Below are positions 15,607-21,243 of a DNA stretch of 21,243 bases, one piece after another (position 1 is the stretch's first letter; every line of letters starts with the position of its first letter). The DNA lies in assembly GCA_021204735.1 (NCBI GenBank), contig JAJPYV010000062.1:1-21243 (forward strand). Direction: 5' to 3'. Under the pieces are notes generated by a model. It did not search any database. It worked only from the letters and a program-made list of their open reading frames with translations, and had not been told where the DNA came from. The translations under genes were made by a program, and so were the position numbers. Source of the DNA: Prevotella sp. (lineage in GTDB: Bacteria > Bacteroidota > Bacteroidia > Bacteroidales > Bacteroidaceae).

Positions 15607-16369
15607 ACAGCCACAGAGGTCCGTTCCCATTCCCTATTTTCAGCTCTTTCCCTCCCATTATACCTTTTTGTGTTGTTTCTTTGCCAAGGCGTACACTTTC
15701 CTGAAGTGAAAGACCATTTGCAAGGAAAGTGGCAATAGCACTTGAAAGCGTGCAGCCTGTGCCGTGCAGGTTGGTTGTTTCTATGCGAGGCAAACGAAAT
15801 TCATAAACTTTGTTATCAGAAGTATAAAGAGTGTCGACAGAATCAGAGCCGCCGGCATGTCCGCCTTTCACTAAAAAAGATGTGTGAAAACGAGCTACTA
15901 ATTCTTTGCCCAAATCATGGGAAAAAGATGTTGTTTCAAGTAATCGGAGAGCTTCAGGGATGTTCGGTGTTACAAGAGAGCAAAGGGGGATGAGGTTGTT
16001 TTTGATATAATCGACACAAGTGTTATCAAGGAATTGCCAACCGCTTGTGGAGGCGAGAACAGGATCGAGCACAATAGGGACATGCAGTTTTGACACCACA
16101 TCAACTATCACTTCCGCAATCTCACGATTGGGTATAACACCGATTTTTATTGAATCTATATTGATGTCAGTGAGCAACGCACATAATTGAGCACGAAAAA
16201 AACTTGTAGGAACATCCATCACCTGCTCCACACCGCAAGTATTTTGCGCCGTAAGAGCAGTGATTACAGTAACGCCATAATGCCCCAAAGACGTTATTGT
16301 CTTTAGATCCTGCTGTATGCCAGCCCCAGCCGACGTATCACTTGCCGCTATGGTAAGAATTGTTTTCAT
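15557..16369 (-). CDS. thiD: Hydroxymethylpyrimidine/phosphomethylpyrimidine kinase ThiD
   Basis: Phosphorylates HMP and HMP-phosphate to the pyrophosphate used for thiamin phosphate synthesis. The 270 residues of this ribokinase-fold protein include TIAASDTSAGAGIQQDLKT (6-24), ALTAQNT (38-44), VLDPVLAST, LVKGGHAGG and the anion-hole loop LHGTGCTLSSA (201-211, with C206). Start ATG at 16367-16369, 6 bases after the thiE stop; last gene of the operon. The family-like part ends around GPLWLF (251-255). The remaining 15 residues, SSQDYLDLTGNPLYR, are read antisense from the end of the ATPase gene and look like a replaced C-terminus. The core enzyme appears intact. Confidence 0.93.
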   Translation of the reverse strand: MKTILTIAASDTSAGAGIQQDLKTITSLGHYGVTVITALTAQNTCGVEQVMDVPTSFFRAQLCALLTDINIDSIKIGVIPNREIAEVIVDVVSKLHVPIVLDPVLASTSGWQFLDNTCVDYIKNNLIPLCSLVTPNIPEALRLLETTSFSHDLGKELVARFHTSFLVKGGHAGGSDSVDTLYTSDNKVYEFRLPRIETTNLHGTGCTLSSAIATFLANGLSLQESVRLGKETTQKGIMGGKELKIGNGNGPLWLFSSQDYLDLTGNPLYR

Positions 16370-16375
16370 ATAACA

Positions 16376-16915
16376 TTATCTCCAAGCAGCACCTAAAATC
16401 ATAGCACCCCCAAAACCCATTTCCCTTACCGTTGGCAGCAAGGCAAACGTAACACCCCCAAGAGCGAACACCTTCTCATCTATTATACCCTTTGTTCTTG
16501 CAACCGCCAATTGTTCAGGCGTGAAAGCCGAAAGATAGCCCCGCTTAGATATAGAATCAAAGATCGGCGAGAGCGACACGAAAGAATACCCGCTTTTCAG
16601 TTTTTCAACCTCATCTATAGAATGCAGACTCCTACTCACGCACCCCTTAAAACCAGAAGGGACAGAGGGGTTACGTGAGTTGGTATGCAAACCATGTAAC
16701 AGATATTTGCCTGCAAGTTCGAAATGGTCATGCAATGTAAGTCGGCAATGCAATTCCGCAGGGATAGCACGCAGCAACCTCTCCACATCCACGCACTCAG
16801 CCCATGGCTTGCGGATATGAATATAATCGCAAGAGCCGTTACGCAGAAATTCTGTTATACGTTCAGCCTCATCCTCTACAAAGAAGGGCTGGGTGATAAT
16901 GATGGTTGTGAACAT
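16376..16915 (-). CDS. ThiE/TenI-like thiamin phosphate synthase family protein
   Basis: TIM-barrel protein of 179 residues, short for ThiE. Recognisable positions: IHIRKP (32-37, counterpart of the QLRxK region), LHDHFELA (61-68), GLHTNSRNP, CVSRSLHSIDE, SLSPIFDSISKRGY (114-127, phosphate-binding side), ALGGVT and GGAMILGAAW. The pattern is that of the divergent ThiE/TenI proteins of Bacteroidota; it could be the enzyme joining HMP-PP and thiazole phosphate, or a TenI-type aromatase. A canonical ThiE may be encoded elsewhere. I chose the ATG at 16913-16915; the upstream TTG at 16949-16951 extends further into thiH and adds residues without resemblance. Even so the gene overlaps thiH by 40 bases. 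Confidence 0.82.
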   Translation of the reverse strand: MFTTIIITQPFFVEDEAERITEFLRNGSCDYIHIRKPWAECVDVERLLRAIPAELHCRLTLHDHFELAGKYLLHGLHTNSRNPSVPSGFKGCVSRSLHSIDEVEKLKSGYSFVSLSPIFDSISKRGYLSAFTPEQLAVARTKGIIDEKVFALGGVTFALLPTVREMGFGGAMILGAAWR

Positions 16916-18036
16916 AGAGGATGGTCGAATGTTGCGTCCCAGTCTTTCCAAACAGGCTCACGACCGAGTACACGGAGCCGCCGATTGATTTCAGTAGCGG
17001 TACGACTGTCAGAGACAGTGAACTGTTCCAAAGCCTGTGGGTAAGTAAAGTAACCACCAGGATTGACCTTAGACTCTGCCGACATAGTAGTAACACCGAG
17101 AGTGCACATATTATCACGGATAAATTCAGGTTCACGAGTAGAGTAAGAGATATCCACATCGTGATCGAAGATACGCATAGCAAATGTTACCTGAGCCAAT
17201 TCACGGTCAGTTACGAAGCAATTCGGTTGGAAGCCCTCGTTCTGAGCAGGGCGCATACGAGGAAAGTTAACCGAATACTTTGTGCGCCAGTAGTGCTTTT
17301 GCAGATAGCGCAAGTGATAAGCCATCATAGAAACATCAGTGCGCCACTCCTTTTCAAGGCCGAGCAGAGCCCCCATGCCAATGCTATGCACGCCAGCCTG
17401 TCCCATGCGGTCAAAACCATTCACCCTCCACTCAAAATTAGATTTCATACCAGCAGGATGATAAATTTTGTAGTTCTCCCTATGATAAGTTTCCTGGAAA
17501 CAAATAACACCATTGAGGCCATGATGAGTAAGAGCCTCATACTCCTCCGCCTTGAGAGGCATCACCTCAATCTTCACATTAGCAAAATGCCGTTTAGCAG
17601 TTTCTATCGCCATAGCAAGATAAGGCACGCCAGCCTTCGCAGGGTTCTCTCCCGTAACGAGCAGAATATTCTCAAACGGTGCCAGTTTTTTTATGGCGAC
17701 ACACTCATCATCAATCTGCTGTCGAGTGAGGATAGTGCGTTTCATAGGATTAGTGCGGTGAAAACCACAGTAAACACACGAGTTAGTGCAGGAGTTAGTA
17801 ATATAAAGAGGTATGAACATCGACATAGTCTTGCCGAAACGTTCCTCTGTGTAATGTTTGGAAAGTCTTGCCATCTGTTCGAGGTAAGGCTCAGCCGCTG
17901 GGGAAACGAGAGCGATAAAGTCGTTCACATCAAGATGTTGTTTGGCCAAAGCACGTCTGACATCACTATCATTCGCATTAGCTATGCGCTCCGTTGTTTC
18001 GTCCCAACTGATTTTTAACAGTTCATCTGAAAACAT
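16876..18036 (-). CDS. thiH: 2-iminoacetate synthase ThiH (radical SAM)
   Basis: Oxygen-sensitive radical SAM enzyme that cleaves tyrosine to p-cresol and dehydroglycine for thiazole synthesis. The 386 residues carry the CxxxCxxC cluster motif in NSCTNSCVYCGFHR (C83, C87, C90), ETYHRENYKIYHPAGMKSNFEWR, HSIGMGALLGLE, SVNFPRMRPA and ISYSTREPEFIRDN, all typical of ThiH, not ThiO; thiazole formation is therefore of the anaerobic type. Start ATG at 18034-18036, 14 bases after the thiF stop. The end, after WKDWDATFD, is a low-complexity tail (HPLCSQPSLSPSPSL) lying in the region shared with the thiE start, so the natural C-terminus may have been extended there. Confidence 0.95.
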   Translation of the reverse strand: MFSDELLKISWDETTERIANANDSDVRRALAKQHLDVNDFIALVSPAAEPYLEQMARLSKHYTEERFGKTMSMFIPLYITNSCTNSCVYCGFHRTNPMKRTILTRQQIDDECVAIKKLAPFENILLVTGENPAKAGVPYLAMAIETAKRHFANVKIEVMPLKAEEYEALTHHGLNGVICFQETYHRENYKIYHPAGMKSNFEWRVNGFDRMGQAGVHSIGMGALLGLEKEWRTDVSMMAYHLRYLQKHYWRTKYSVNFPRMRPAQNEGFQPNCFVTDRELAQVTFAMRIFDHDVDISYSTREPEFIRDNMCTLGVTTMSAESKVNPGGYFTYPQALEQFTVSDSRTATEINRRLRVLGREPVWKDWDATFDHPLCSQPSLSPSPSL

Positions 18037-18050
18037 TTATATATAAATAT

Positions 18051-18743
18051 TTATAAACTTACGATAAAAGATTTCATTGTTCGTAGATCTATTGTCCAGA
18101 GACGGTCGATGAGAGGTTCGCCGTAGCCGCAGATAAGTTGGATAACCTGACTTGCCTCCACGCTGCCCACAACAGCAGGAGTAACGCCCACTACACCCTT
18201 GTCAATGTGAGGCATGCCACGCATTTCATCCTCATTAGGATATAATGTGCGGTAAGTGGCATGACCGGCGCAAAGCACGGCAACCTGCCCCACAAAGCCC
18301 TGTATAGACCCATAGACATAAGGTTTACCGAGAGCCACACAAGTATCATTTATCAAATAGCGCGCCTCAAAATTGTCAGTTCCGTCAACCACGATATCAT
18401 ATTCAGAAACCAGCATTTTAGCATTATGAACAGATATGCGGAAAGGATAAGCAGTAAGTTGAACATCAGAATTAAGTCCCCTCAGTCGTTTGCCGGCACA
18501 GTTTACTTTTGTCCGTCCAATCTGCGAGGCGTCGTAAAGAACCTGACGGTGCAGGTTTGTGAGGCTTACATTATCAGGATCCATCATAGCCAAGCTCCCA
18601 ATGCCGGCAGCCGTGAGATAAGTAGCTATTGGAGAGCCCAATCCCCCCACACCTACCAAAAGCACCTTAGCTTTGGCGAGTTTTCTCTGTCCATCTTCCC
18701 CTATTTCAGGAAGCATAATTTGTCGGTCATATCTTGTTTCCAT
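18051..18743 (-). CDS. thiF: ThiF/MoeB-family adenylyltransferase
   Basis: Predicted to adenylate the C-terminal glycine of ThiS so that it can receive sulfur. The 230 residues include LLVGVGGLGSPIATYL (28-43, nucleotide-binding loop), DPDNVSLTNLHRQVLY (55-70) and VVDGTDNFEARYLIND (118-133). The region that in E. coli ThiF holds the zinc cysteines (CYRC) reads ATYRTLYP here, and the loop that holds the persulfide cysteine reads MPHIDKGVVG, so neither the zinc site nor the transfer cysteine is present. Context within the thi operon makes the role clear; the chemistry may differ from E. coli. ATG at 18741-18743, 3 bases after the thiC stop. Confidence 0.9.
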   Translation of the reverse strand: METRYDRQIMLPEIGEDGQRKLAKAKVLLVGVGGLGSPIATYLTAAGIGSLAMMDPDNVSLTNLHRQVLYDASQIGRTKVNCAGKRLRGLNSDVQLTAYPFRISVHNAKMLVSEYDIVVDGTDNFEARYLINDTCVALGKPYVYGSIQGFVGQVAVLCAGHATYRTLYPNEDEMRGMPHIDKGVVGVTPAVVGSVEASQVIQLICGYGEPLIDRLWTIDLRTMKSFIVSL

Positions 18744-18746
18744 AGG

Positions 18747-21235
<2,489 letters not shown>

Positions 21236-21243
21236 ATTATATT

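Overview
The window looks like a chromosomal piece of a Bacteroidota genome, most likely Prevotella or a close relative. Three things point there: gene content (FtsL-like protein, PASTA-bearing transpeptidase, ThiF lacking the zinc cysteines), several promoter -7 elements of the Bacteroidota form TAnnTTTG, and a secreted protein whose visible end resembles the ...INGV...IYNL approach to a Bacteroidota C-terminal sorting tail. The assignment comes from recognising families, not from a database search.

Left part (1-10285, minus strand): the division and cell wall (dcw) cluster, transcribed right to left as mraZ, rsmH, ftsL-like, ftsI-type transpeptidase, murE, mraY, murD, ftsW. Genes are tightly packed, with a 4-nt and an 8-nt overlap. 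A triple TGTGG repeat of 10-bp period, next to a TAnnTTTG element, precedes mraZ and reads as the MraZ autoregulatory operator. After ftsW the usual murG-murC-ftsQ-ftsA-ftsZ genes do not follow; the next gene is an unrelated secreted Ig-like protein that runs off the left edge.

Middle part (about 10300-15606, plus strand): an A+T-richer accessory island. It holds a VapBC-like pair (52-residue antitoxin, PIN toxin, ATGA overlap); a gene-free stretch of over 900 bases with a C10 tract, a 157-bp REPIN/MITE-like element and a nested inverted repeat; a two-gene modification/restriction-like pair (EcoRI-family adenine methyltransferase plus DUF262-HNH protein, ATGA overlap); and a DUF4143-type AAA ATPase whose leader is a diverged tandem duplication carrying a hairpin. 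The same hairpin core forms a perfect 40-bp palindrome at the left side of the island. The methyltransferase/DUF262-HNH pair is the best candidate for a little-described defence system.

Right part (15557-21243, minus strand): a thiamin biosynthesis operon, thiG-thiC-thiF-thiH-thiE-thiD, reading from the right edge. thiG, thiH and thiF (with a ThiS presumably just outside) make the thiazole, thiC and thiD make the pyrimidine pyrophosphate, and the ThiE/TenI-like protein would couple them. The 3' end of thiD runs 50 bases antisense into the ATPase gene, which may mark the right junction of the island.
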